A stretch of 64,000 bases of DNA from an uncultured Clostridia bacterium (GTDB lineage Bacteria > Bacillota > Clostridia > Oscillospirales > Ruminococcaceae): NCBI GenBank assembly GCA_947629335.1, contig CANRDI010000003.1, positions 1 through 64,000 of the forward strand, written 5' to 3'. The translations under genes were made by a program, and so were the position numbers. The notes beneath the pieces were generated by a model. The model did not search any database and was not told the DNA's origin. It worked only from the letters and a program-made list of their open reading frames with translations. Positions 29,197 through 38,842 of the stretch are shown one piece after another; within the stretch, counting starts at the first letter, position 1, and each line of letters starts with the position of its first letter.

Positions 29197-30967
29197 TTTG
29201 GAAAAAGCCGAAAAAAATTATTTCCGCGGAAAACTCGGAGCAATTTATTCTCCGAAGAAAACTCTGTTCAGGCTTTGGAGACCATTCGCGCAGAAGGCGT
29301 TTTTACGGCTCTATAATGCCGAAAACGAGCTTGTTTTATCAAAACGGATGAAGCGCAGGAAAAGTATATTTGAGATTTCAGTTTCGGGAGATTTACAGGG
29401 TTTTCGGTATGATTTTTCGGTTGTTGCAAACAGCGAAACGCGCGAGTTTGCCGACAGCTATTCGAGCCTTGTAAATTCGGCGGGAACGCGCGGGATAGTC
29501 GCAGATATGCGAAAAAACGCGCCCGTCGGGTGGGAGAACGACAAGTCCGTCCGCGCCGAAAATCCCGTTGTTTACGAGCTTTCCGTCCGCGATTTTTCAA
29601 TGGACAAAAGCGCGGATTTTTCCGCGCGCGGAAAGTTTTCGGCATTTTGTGAGGTCGGCGTAAAAAACAAGTTCGGCGATATCTGCGGGCTTGAATATAT
29701 AAAGTCCCTCGGCGTTACGCATATACAGCTTATGCCCGTTTTTGACTTTGACAGCGACGGGAGCATCTATAACTGGGGCTATAATCCGCGTTTTTTCAAC
29801 GCTCCGAGCGGATATTATTCATGTGAAAACGGAATATTCGAGCTGCGTTCGCTCGTAATGTCCGCGCATAAAATGGGAATGGGAGTTATAGCGGACGTTG
29901 TTTACAATCATGTTTACGACGCGGGAAATTCCGTTTTTGAAAAGCAGTTTTCGGGGTATTTCTTCCGCGGAGAAGAAGAGTTTTCAAACGGTTCGGGGTG
30001 TGGAAACGAGTTTGCGAGTGAACGGAAAATGGCGCGTAAATTTATTCTCGACAGCTTAGAGTTTCTCGAAAGAGAATACCATTTCGACGGATTTCGTTTT
30101 GATCTTATGGGACTTATCGATATTGAGACCATTCGTCGGGCGGAGTTGAAATTAAGGAAAATAAATCCCGAAATACTGCTTTACGGAGAAGGTTGGACGG
30201 GCGGCGAAAGCGCGCTTTCGGAAAAGTTTCGCGCTGTGCAGAAAAACGCGCGAAAGTTACAGGGCGTTGCTTTTTTTAACGACAGTTTCCGCGACGCTGT
30301 GAGAGGAAACGTTTTTGATGTTTATGACAAAGGATTTGTCAGCGGAGATGTTCGGAAAATTGAACCGATAAAGCGCGCGATAACGGGAAAATATCCCGAA
30401 AACACGAATATTCCCGCACAGACGGTGAATTATGCCGAATGTCACGACGATCACACGCTTTATGACAGGCTGAGGATTTCGCTTAAAAGAGCGGGAAAAG
30501 ATAAAATAATGAGAGCGGAAAAAATGGCGGGAGCGCTTTTGATGCTGACATCGGGCATTGTGTTTATCCATGCGGGGCAGGAGTTTTTGAGGACTAAAAA
30601 TTTTTCTTCAAACAGCTATTCTCTCCCCGACAGCGTAAATTCGATAAAGTGGGATTTGATTTCTAAAAACAGCGCGCTTGTCGATTATTACCGAGGGCTG
30701 ATAAAATTCAGAAAACGGTATTTAAACGAGCTTTGCAGCGGAGAATTTTCGGAAGTCAGCGGCATATTTATTTTGAAAAACAGTCGGTTTTTGGTGTTGA
30801 TAAATCCTGCAAACAATGATAAGACGCTTGATTTCGGCGAAGAATATGAAATTTACGCTGATGAAAATTCCGCGTCGGACAGCCCGCTTTATATTACTAA
30901 ACGGCTGTGCTGTGTGAAATTCAGCGTTTTAATTGCGAGGTGTAAAACTGTTGAAAAAAGAAATTGA
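29180..30967 (+). CDS. Type I pullulanase-like GH13 enzyme
   Basis: YELSVRDFSMD; DVVYNHVYDA; GFRFDLMGL; YGEGWTGG; YAECHDDHTL. Start at 29180 inferred. Confidence 0.9.
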   Translation: MMTKIDLEKAEKNYFRGKLGAIYSPKKTLFRLWRPFAQKAFLRLYNAENELVLSKRMKRRKSIFEISVSGDLQGFRYDFSVVANSETREFADSYSSLVNSAGTRGIVADMRKNAPVGWENDKSVRAENPVVYELSVRDFSMDKSADFSARGKFSAFCEVGVKNKFGDICGLEYIKSLGVTHIQLMPVFDFDSDGSIYNWGYNPRFFNAPSGYYSCENGIFELRSLVMSAHKMGMGVIADVVYNHVYDAGNSVFEKQFSGYFFRGEEEFSNGSGCGNEFASERKMARKFILDSLEFLEREYHFDGFRFDLMGLIDIETIRRAELKLRKINPEILLYGEGWTGGESALSEKFRAVQKNARKLQGVAFFNDSFRDAVRGNVFDVYDKGFVSGDVRKIEPIKRAITGKYPENTNIPAQTVNYAECHDDHTLYDRLRISLKRAGKDKIMRAEKMAGALLMLTSGIVFIHAGQEFLRTKNFSSNSYSLPDSVNSIKWDLISKNSALVDYYRGLIKFRKRYLNELCSGEFSEVSGIFILKNSRFLVLINPANNDKTLDFGEEYEIYADENSASDSPLYITKRLCCVKFSVLIARCKTVEKRN

Positions 30968-32708
30968 GAGCATGATGGAAATAATGCGCAAAAAGGAAAT
31001 TTACGCAATTATAGTCCCTACAAGTGATTTTCACAATTCCGAATACGTTGGCGCTCATTTTAAGCTCCGCGAGTATCTGAGCGGGTTTACAGGCTCTGCG
31101 GGAACTCTCGTCGTGACGCTCGACAATGCCGCGCTGTGGACGGACGGACGGTATTTTTTACAGGCGGAGCGCGAACTTTCACAAAGCGGTATAATGCTTA
31201 TGAAAATGGGTGAGAAAGGAACGCCTTCGATTGAAAAATTTCTGCGCGAAAAAATGCCTGACAGTTCAGCGCTTGCTTTCGACGGGAGAACTCTTTCCTA
31301 TGAGTTTGCAGATAGGCTTCGTAAAGCGCTTTCGGAAAAGAATATACAGTTTTTGACGGAAATCGATTTCGGAGAGCTTTTGTGGAAAGAACGTCCGCCG
31401 CTTAGTGCAGAGCCTGTTTATGAGCTGCCGAAAGAATACTGCGGTATAACGCGCTCCGAAAAGCTCTCGCTTATACGAGGAAAATTGAAAGAAGATAACG
31501 CGGATTGTCTTGTGATATCTGCGCTTGACGAGATTGCATGGACGCTTAATCTTCGCGGAAACGACATAGAATATTGCCCGCTTTTTTTGGCGTTTATGCT
31601 GGTTTTTTGCGACAGCTCAAAGTTGTTTATAAATAAAACTTGTTTAAGCGCCGATATAGCGGAAAAACTTCGTGCGGACGGCATTGAAATATGCGGTTAC
31701 AACGCCTTTTACAGCGCGCTTGCCGACTTAAACTGCACGGTGCTTGTAAACAAGAAAGCGTCAAACTTCCAGCTTGTTTCGTCGCTAAAAAACGCGAAAA
31801 TAATTGATAAGCAAAGTCCTATAGAGCTTATGAAAGCTGTCAAAAATCCGACAGAAATTCTCTGCGAGAAAAACGCGCATATCCGTGACGGAATAGCTGT
31901 AACGCGCTTTATCAAGTGGCTTAAATCGGCTGTGAAAAGCGAGAAAGTGACCGAAATTTCCGCCGCGGAGAAGCTCGAAGAATTCCGCAAGCTCGGCGAA
32001 AACTATCTTGGGCAGAGCTTTGCGCCGATAATGGCTTACGGAGAGCACGGGGCTGTTGTGCATTATTCCGCGACCGATGAAACAAACGCAGTTTTAGAGC
32101 CGCGGGGAATGTTGCTTTCGGACACAGGCGGGCATTATCTTGACGGAACGACAGACATCACTCGGACGGTTGTTCTCGGCGATATGACCGAGGAAGAAAA
32201 GCGTGCATTTACGCTCGTACTTGCGGGGCATTTAAATCTTCTTGCAGCAAAGTTCCCCAAAGGCACGCGGGGAAGTACCATTGATTATGCTGCGCGTGAA
32301 CCGCTGTGGCAGAACGGTCTTGATTTCAATCACGGAACAGGTCACGGGGTAGGTTTTCTGCTTAATGTTCACGAAGGACCGCAGCGCATAAGCTGCCGTG
32401 CGTTAAATGACGCGCCCATGCAGGCGGGAATGATAACCTCTGACGAACCGGGCTTTTATGAAGCGGGGAAGTTTGGCGTTCGGCACGAGAGCCTGTTGTT
32501 ATGCGAAAAAGACGAAAAAAGCGGATTTCTGCGGTTTTGTCCGCTTACGCTTGTTCCGTTTGACCGCGAGGGGATTGACAAAAAATACCTGACCCAAAAG
32601 CAGCTCGAAATTCTGAACGATTATCACAAGCTGGTTTACGACACGCTTTCGCCAAGGCTTAGCGATGAAGAGAAAATCTGGCTTAAAGCTGCGACTGAAC
32701 GAATTTAG
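30951..32708 (+). CDS. M24B aminopeptidase P family protein
   Basis: LWTDGRYFLQAERELS; HYLDGTTDITRTVVLGD; FNHGTGHGVGFLLNVHEGPQ; TSDEPGFY; TTG start after GAGGTG inferred. Confidence 0.9.
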   Translation: MKKEIESMMEIMRKKEIYAIIVPTSDFHNSEYVGAHFKLREYLSGFTGSAGTLVVTLDNAALWTDGRYFLQAERELSQSGIMLMKMGEKGTPSIEKFLREKMPDSSALAFDGRTLSYEFADRLRKALSEKNIQFLTEIDFGELLWKERPPLSAEPVYELPKEYCGITRSEKLSLIRGKLKEDNADCLVISALDEIAWTLNLRGNDIEYCPLFLAFMLVFCDSSKLFINKTCLSADIAEKLRADGIEICGYNAFYSALADLNCTVLVNKKASNFQLVSSLKNAKIIDKQSPIELMKAVKNPTEILCEKNAHIRDGIAVTRFIKWLKSAVKSEKVTEISAAEKLEEFRKLGENYLGQSFAPIMAYGEHGAVVHYSATDETNAVLEPRGMLLSDTGGHYLDGTTDITRTVVLGDMTEEEKRAFTLVLAGHLNLLAAKFPKGTRGSTIDYAAREPLWQNGLDFNHGTGHGVGFLLNVHEGPQRISCRALNDAPMQAGMITSDEPGFYEAGKFGVRHESLLLCEKDEKSGFLRFCPLTLVPFDREGIDKKYLTQKQLEILNDYHKLVYDTLSPRLSDEEKIWLKAATERI

Positions 32709-32739
32709 AGGCAAGAAAAAAGTCGGACAACGTATCCAT

Positions 32740-33660
32740 TACTGCACGTTACATAAAAGTTTTGAAAAGGGGTTTGGGGGAAAACTTTTTTAAAAGTTTT
32801 CCCCCAAAAAAATTCAAAAAACTTATGTACCGCGCCTTACGGCGCGGTCGGAAAATGGAAGCGCTTTTCTCTTACAGCAAGTTACATAAAAGTTTTGGAA
32901 AAGGGGTCAAGGGGGAAAACCTTTTTTAAAAGGTTTTCCCCCTTGCGGTTTTTTGCTTTGTTATTTGTTGCTTTGCTCCAAACGTACGCACCCGTTTAAT
33001 TTTCCGTTTACTTTATACTGTGGGAAAACCAAACCGCGGAGGGAACCTGCCGGTTCCCCCGCTCCCCCTCCAGCGGATTGCCGTTTCAAAACAAGGTTTT
33101 GAAACGGCAATGCGGGGAAAACTCTTGTTTTCCCCGCACCCAAGATAAAAAGCCATAGGCTTTTTATCTGATGCGCTTTGCTTGCGCAAGTTTCGCGGCT
33201 TCGCCGCGACCAGAGGGAAAAACTTTTTTGAAAAAAAGTTTTTCCCTCTGGACTCTCTTTTCAAAAAACTTATGTATCGCGCCTTGCGGTGCGGTCGGAG
33301 AATGGAAGCGCTTTTCTCTTACAGCACGTTACATAAAAGTTTTGAAAAGGGTCTTGGGGAAAAACTTTTTTAAAAGTTTTCCCCCAAAAAAATTCAAAAA
33401 ACTTATGTATCGCGCCTTACGGCGCGGTCGGAGAATGGAAGCGCTTTTCTCTTACAGCACGTTACATAAAAGTTTTGAAAAGGGGTTTGGGGGAAAACTT
33501 TTTTAAAAGTTTTCCCCCAAAAAAATTCAATAAACTTATGTACCGCGCCTTGCGGTGCGGTTGGAGAATGGAAGCGCTTTTCCCTTACAGCAAATTACAT
33601 AAAAGTTTTGGAAAAGGGGTCAAGGGGGAAAACCTTTTTTAAAAGGTTTTCCCCCTTGCT
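32740..33660. repeat. Composite hairpin repeat array, reverse orientation of the 8.5-9.4 kb array (A-A-B-C-A-A-A)
   Basis: GTTACATA-type landmark at 32748, 32881, 33328, 33461, 33594 (133-bp period inside each tandem group); B element 33005-33140, C hairpin 33210-33251. Confidence 0.92.
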
Positions 33661-33675
33661 ACAACTTCACTATAA

Positions 33676-34845
33676 TTATGCCTTCATTTTCTTCTTGTAT
33701 TCCGCCGTTATTTGTTCAAGCGCGGCAGAATCCGCTTTGCGCTTTTCACGAGCCTGATCCTGAATAGCTTGAACCTCGTCGATGCCGTTTACTATTGTCT
33801 GCCATGTCTGCTGGAGCGTTTCAACCTTGATAGAAGAAGTAGCGGACATTCCTGCAATCATCTTAGACTGCTCAACAGTATTCTGCGCGTTCTTCAACAG
33901 CATTTCGTTTGTCTTTTCATCAAGCGCCGCAAGACTTTCCGCTTGTATCTTCTGGCGTTTAAGCATGATAGCCTGTGATAGAGCCTGCTTGAATACAGGC
34001 ATTGTGATAATAAATGCCGAATTTATCTTGCGTACAAGATTGAGATTTGAGTATTCCATTGTCTTGAGCATCGGAACTGTCTGGAGAGCCACGTTCTCCG
34101 CAACTTTAAGATCCATAACTCTCTGGTCAAGAATTTCACGCATCTGCTGAAGATTTGACAGATCCATACGGATAGTTCCGTCGTCGGGATTTTCCGCAAC
34201 CTTTTTCTGATAGTCCTCGATAAATGCGTCAAACTCTTTTACTCCCTGTTCGCCCGCCATAATATACTTTACGAGCTGCTGATAGAAACCGATATTTGCG
34301 TCATACATTTCGTCGAGCTTTTTGTTGGACTGCTCGATTTCGGTTTCATACTGCTTTAACTGGACATAAATCTTATCGATTTCCTTGCCCATAGTGTCGT
34401 ATTTGTTGAGTATCTTTTCGAGCTTCTTTTTCAGATTGCCGAAGAAACCGGGCTTGTCGTCCTGGATTTCTTTAATATCAAACTGATCCATTATTGCCGC
34501 AAGATTTTTGAGCATAACTCCCGTGTCGTTTATCTGGTTTATGCTCATGGAATTAAGCACCTGATCTGACGCCTTTGAAATTTCGTCAGCAGCTTCCGCA
34601 CCGAATTTTACTATCGTACTGCTGTCGTTTACGTTGATTGTCGAAACAAGCTTGTCGATTTCGTCGCTTGTGGCAAGCTGCTGCTTTATCTCGTCGGTTT
34701 TAACAACGATATTGAAGTTTTTAGCTTCCTCGATTTTAGCGTCGAGTACTGCGTCTGCGGCAGGAGCTGCCGTTACTGTTTCAGCGGTAGTCTGAACCGT
34801 CTGAGGCTGAGCCTGAGCTGAGCCGGGGGTGAATTGAAGTCCCAT
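33676..34845 (-). CDS. telA: Toxic anion resistance protein (TelA/YceH family)
   Basis: SINQINDTGVMLKNLAAIMDQFD, GYFGNLKKKLEKIL-like region, long helical body typical of TelA; adjacent to YceG-like gene. Confidence 0.88.
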   Translation of the reverse strand: MGLQFTPGSAQAQPQTVQTTAETVTAAPAADAVLDAKIEEAKNFNIVVKTDEIKQQLATSDEIDKLVSTINVNDSSTIVKFGAEAADEISKASDQVLNSMSINQINDTGVMLKNLAAIMDQFDIKEIQDDKPGFFGNLKKKLEKILNKYDTMGKEIDKIYVQLKQYETEIEQSNKKLDEMYDANIGFYQQLVKYIMAGEQGVKEFDAFIEDYQKKVAENPDDGTIRMDLSNLQQMREILDQRVMDLKVAENVALQTVPMLKTMEYSNLNLVRKINSAFIITMPVFKQALSQAIMLKRQKIQAESLAALDEKTNEMLLKNAQNTVEQSKMIAGMSATSSIKVETLQQTWQTIVNGIDEVQAIQDQAREKRKADSAALEQITAEYKKKMKA

Positions 34846-34863
34846 AGTGATATTTCCTTTCAA

Positions 34864-37041
34864 TCAGTGTTTTCCAAACAGCTTTCCGAAAAAACCGCTG
34901 TTTTTATCTTCGGAGGGTATTTTGAATTTCGGAACCTCCGTGCTGTACAAAAACTGGTTCATTATATGCTCCTCGAAAGCGTCATTTTTAACGTATGTTT
35001 CGAGATTTTTGTAGCCTGAGGGAGTAAATATAAGCACATCAAAGCCTATCAGATTGCATAAAACGGTTTGTATACATTCTTCAAGAGTGAACGTGTCCTC
35101 TATAGCGTCGATGTAGATAAGTTTCGGTATCTTTCTTGTAAAATCAAAGCGCTGTATTATCTGCGAAAACTCCTTGCTCAAATTCATTCCAAAATGAATG
35201 ACCGAACACATTAGCTCGTCGCCTTCAAGTTTTAAAAATCTGCTCTGACAGGTTTCCTGAAGTTTATAAAACAGCATATCCTGTATTCTGTCGGGGAGGT
35301 AGCTGTACTTGTTGAGCGTGCTGTTTTTGAGCTTTTCGGTATCAATTTCGCCGTTTCGGTAAAACTGTCTGTAGACCGACAAGTCGTCCGATGAGGAATT
35401 TGTTCGGTTTGGCTGTTTTACGATAAGAATTGTTTCGGGAGTAAGTTTGTCGCGGACATTATCCCAGTATTTTCCGATGTCTCCGTCCTCAACTCCGCTT
35501 ATTTTTGCGAAAATATTCGGCACGGAAACAAGATTTCCTGATGTCGCAAAACCGGGTCTGAAACGCGCTTCCTGCTTCCAAAGAATAGAAATTTCCTCGT
35601 ATGTGGTTTTTAGCGTGACGCTCTGGCTGTTCGGAAACTGAAAGCTGCGGTATATTCCTGTGTCGCCGTTATACAGCATTGTGTCAAGGTCGCGCTCGGC
35701 ATTGTATGCAACAGTCGAAACCTTCATCTTTACAGCTTTTTTCGGATATTCTCCGCTTTCTTTGCTTTGAGGAAGAGTAAATATCTGTATTCTTCCGTCA
35801 AGGTTTTTTTCGGCAGTTGTCTGCTGATTATTAAGGTTCGGAGAAATATAAACGACGTCGAACCCGCATCTTGACATAAAAATCAGAAAATAAACTTCGG
35901 ACTGTGAAATGTCGCCGTAGTAAAGCAAAACAGGAATATCCTCGTAAACGACCGAATACTTTCTCGCCTGAGTGCAGCGGTACAGCCACGACACTAACTT
36001 CATCGCGTAATTGAACACAACCGTCTGGTTTGAAGTGGACATTCCCGAAAGCATATCTTTAAGCGCTTTTCTTGCAAGAGCCGTTCTTATGCTGTCGCCT
36101 GTGAGATTTATCTGCATAGCCATTGCATCGATCATTTCGGCGGTGCTTGTTCTGGTGACAGAACCGATAGCCTTTACCTCTTCGGCGTTTGGATTTGACA
36201 TGGGCTTTTCTATAAAGATAAGCTGTTTTTTAAGTCCTGCGAAGCTCTCTTTAAATTTTACAAGCATATTTGTATACACGTCTTCGTTTTCATACCCTAA
36301 AAGCGCCGCGCAGTATACGGGAATATCCCCGTCCTCGGTGTAAACTCCGCCGTTTTTTACGACGCGGGTTTTGCGGTCAACAAGAATGTCCTCAAAAATC
36401 CCCGCCGCAGATGTAGAAAGGCATTTAACAAGTCCGCTGACGCGCTCGCCTTCGGCTCTCATCTTAGCCAGAGCCGCCTCTTTTGAAAGGTCTATCTTAC
36501 TGAAATCTATCTGAATGGGAGCATTTATCCTGCCGCTTTTAACTGTAATCCTGTTTTTAAACTCGCCGAGTTTTACATAATCTTTATCCAGCCCGTAGCT
36601 GACGAGCGTAACTTTTACGCCCGCCGCGCTCATCATAAGCAAAAAATACAGCTCTTTAAGCGAAGCGCCGCCGACATATAATAACGTAGTCGGTCTTGTG
36701 CCGAGATATTTCATAAGCCAGCAGAAGAAAACGAAATAGTTGTTTTTCTTATTCACGCCGCACTCCGCCACAGCTTTTGTCATTATTTCGGCTAATTCGG
36801 CGCTGTCACAGGGGATATTCGTGTCATGAAGCCACATATCGATACTTTTTTTAATGTCGCTTGCATTGTCGAAACTTGCCGAAGTATAAGCAGCCGCTTT
36901 GGATATCTCGTCCATTGAAGCTGTCGGCAGTTTTTCTTTAAAGAAAAGTCCGTTTTTCTGCGAAGTCGTGAATTTTTCAATCAGGATCCCCCGAAAGCTG
37001 TCGGCATCGTCATACCCCACATATCTCGTAAATTCCTGCAT
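34864..37041 (-). CDS. YceG-like protein of Ter/tellurium-type loci
   Basis: Adjacent to telA and terD as in the B. subtilis yceCDEFGH order; internal start MQEFTRYVGYD at 37041; the track N-terminus (to 37281) is repeat-derived. Confidence 0.75.
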   Translation of the reverse strand: MQEFTRYVGYDDADSFRGILIEKFTTSQKNGLFFKEKLPTASMDEISKAAAYTSASFDNASDIKKSIDMWLHDTNIPCDSAELAEIMTKAVAECGVNKKNNYFVFFCWLMKYLGTRPTTLLYVGGASLKELYFLLMMSAAGVKVTLVSYGLDKDYVKLGEFKNRITVKSGRINAPIQIDFSKIDLSKEAALAKMRAEGERVSGLVKCLSTSAAGIFEDILVDRKTRVVKNGGVYTEDGDIPVYCAALLGYENEDVYTNMLVKFKESFAGLKKQLIFIEKPMSNPNAEEVKAIGSVTRTSTAEMIDAMAMQINLTGDSIRTALARKALKDMLSGMSTSNQTVVFNYAMKLVSWLYRCTQARKYSVVYEDIPVLLYYGDISQSEVYFLIFMSRCGFDVVYISPNLNNQQTTAEKNLDGRIQIFTLPQSKESGEYPKKAVKMKVSTVAYNAERDLDTMLYNGDTGIYRSFQFPNSQSVTLKTTYEEISILWKQEARFRPGFATSGNLVSVPNIFAKISGVEDGDIGKYWDNVRDKLTPETILIVKQPNRTNSSSDDLSVYRQFYRNGEIDTEKLKNSTLNKYSYLPDRIQDMLFYKLQETCQSRFLKLEGDELMCSVIHFGMNLSKEFSQIIQRFDFTRKIPKLIYIDAIEDTFTLEECIQTVLCNLIGFDVLIFTPSGYKNLETYVKNDAFEEHIMNQFLYSTEVPKFKIPSEDKNSGFFGKLFGKH

Positions 37042-37183
37042 CTCAAACGACCGTCCTTTGCCATTAAATAGAATATAAATATTATTTTCAGCTTTATAAA
37101 ACCTCTTTGAAAATGAGATTTTTCTCGGAGGCTGTGTATTCCGCCCAAACAGGTAAATAAGCTTCTTAACCTCAAACGTTCTT

Positions 37184-37558
37184 AAAAATCTCAAAAGCCG
37201 AGTTTTCCGTATTCCGAAACATTTCGCTTTACCAAAACATCTTTCATAAGCCGCTCCTCGCCCCGCTTTCACTTCGTTCAAGCGGGAACTCGTCGCGGCG
37301 TGCCTTTTTCAGCGCAAACTGAAAAAGGCACAGCAAAAGCAAAAGTTATTCTTCTACCTGATTAAAACCAAACTTTATTAAAATTCTCAAAAGCCGAGTT
37401 TTTCGTATTCCGAAGCATTTCGCTTTACCAAAACATCTCTCATAAGCCGCTCCTTGCCCCGCTTTCACTTCGTTCAAGCGGGAACTCGTCGCGGCGTGCC
37501 TTTTTCAGCGCAAGCTGAAAAAGGCACAGCAAAAGCAAAAAGTTATTCTTCTACCTGA
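37184..37558. repeat. 197-bp tandem direct duplication containing a D element and the 3' end of the terD-fusion gene
   Basis: ACCAAAACATCT at 37231 and 37428; TTATTCTTCTACCTGA at 37346 and 37543 (both offset 197 bp). Confidence 0.9.
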
Positions 37559-38808
37559 ATACCGCAGGACTCGCAAAGTCTTGCCATACCGTCACGAAAG
37601 CCCGAACCTACGGCAGAAATTTTCCAATCGCCTTTGTAGACATAAAATTCGAGAGCTACAACAGTTGTAACGTCATTAAGTCCGTTCATGACAAATGAAA
37701 CACGCTCTGTATTTGTCCAAAGACTGACACGGGGAGCGGTTACTTTTGAGAAGTTCTGAGAGGAATTGCCCGCGTAAATTGAATAGGCGAGAGTGATTTT
37801 CTTTATCCTGCTGTCAGCTTTCGCAAGGTTTATTTCAATATGCCCGTCTTTTGGAAAGTACAGACATTCTCCGTTATCCGAACGCTCGTTTCCGAAGAAT
37901 ACAAGAAAGCTGTCCGCGGGGGCTTTCCCGTTTTCGTCGAGCAGAAAAACATACGGGTCAATATCCATATCATTCGGAATATTATTGCAGCTAAAGAAAA
38001 CTTTAAATTCCGTGCCTAAGTATTTTTTCAGAGGAATTCTCATTCCGCGCGTCATATCCGGTTTTTCGAGCGACATATCCCTGCTGTCCGACATGGAGAT
38101 AATATCGCTTTTCTGCTCGGAAGCGGAGGGTGAAGAAACATTTGCGCCTGTTGATGAAAAATCCGATGAAAAATCTCTGGGAGGCGCTTCATAAATGAGC
38201 TTGTTTTCTGCTTGCGGAGCAGTTTTTGCGGGTCTTCCCAAGAGATAGGCTCTTCTGGTAAATTTTGATTTGAACAGTACCTCGGCGTATAAGTATGTTT
38301 GAAGGGAGATACCGCTGACTTTTACGGTGACTTCATTTTTCCCGCGCGAAAGAATTTTCGGCTCGAACACAACTTCTCTTACGCCGCAGAATATTTCTGT
38401 CTTGTCGGGAACATTAAGGGTCATTCTAAACGAATTTTCCTCTTCAAAAAGAAATTCGCCGAGATCAATTGTCCGCGGAACATCGAAAAAACCGTCCTCG
38501 TTTCCAAATCCGCTTACAGTTCCCAATACCTCAATATTTTTGACGTCACAGGGATATTCCGCACGAATTACGGCGTCCTCCGTACTTGCTTCGGTAAGCT
38601 CCGCTCTGAGGTTTTCGAGGGTAACTCCAATGGATTTTACAACTATCGCGGGAGATCTTTTTGCCCAGACAGTAGTTGTGTTTCCGATTATTTTAAGCGG
38701 TTTTTCAATCGTAATCGGACCTTCAAATTCTCCCGACGGAAGAGTTATCTCGGTATTGGGGCGCGCTCTGTCGATAATCTGATTTAAATTCTCGCTCATT
38801 TCGCTCAA
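37543..38808 (-). CDS. Fusion of right-handed beta-helix-like N-terminus with TerD-like C-terminal domain
   Basis: N-term IIDRARPNTEITLPSGEFEGPITIEKPLKIIG; C-term TRGMRIPLKK...DIDPYVFLLDENGKA...TTVVALEFYVYKGDWKISAVGSGFRDGMARLCESCGIQV parallels the neighbouring TerD. Confidence 0.8.
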   Translation of the reverse strand: MSEMSENLNQIIDRARPNTEITLPSGEFEGPITIEKPLKIIGNTTTVWAKRSPAIVVKSIGVTLENLRAELTEASTEDAVIRAEYPCDVKNIEVLGTVSGFGNEDGFFDVPRTIDLGEFLFEEENSFRMTLNVPDKTEIFCGVREVVFEPKILSRGKNEVTVKVSGISLQTYLYAEVLFKSKFTRRAYLLGRPAKTAPQAENKLIYEAPPRDFSSDFSSTGANVSSPSASEQKSDIISMSDSRDMSLEKPDMTRGMRIPLKKYLGTEFKVFFSCNNIPNDMDIDPYVFLLDENGKAPADSFLVFFGNERSDNGECLYFPKDGHIEINLAKADSRIKKITLAYSIYAGNSSQNFSKVTAPRVSLWTNTERVSFVMNGLNDVTTVVALEFYVYKGDWKISAVGSGFRDGMARLCESCGIQVEE

Positions 38809-38842
38809 AGCGCCCCCATTCCGTTAATTATTTCTGTAATTG

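Noticed and set aside
32961-33506. ORFs in the 33 kb repeat block, and the extended N-terminus of the YceG-like ORF up to 37281
   Set aside because: Repeat-derived sequence; the YceG-like protein has a plausible internal start at 37041.
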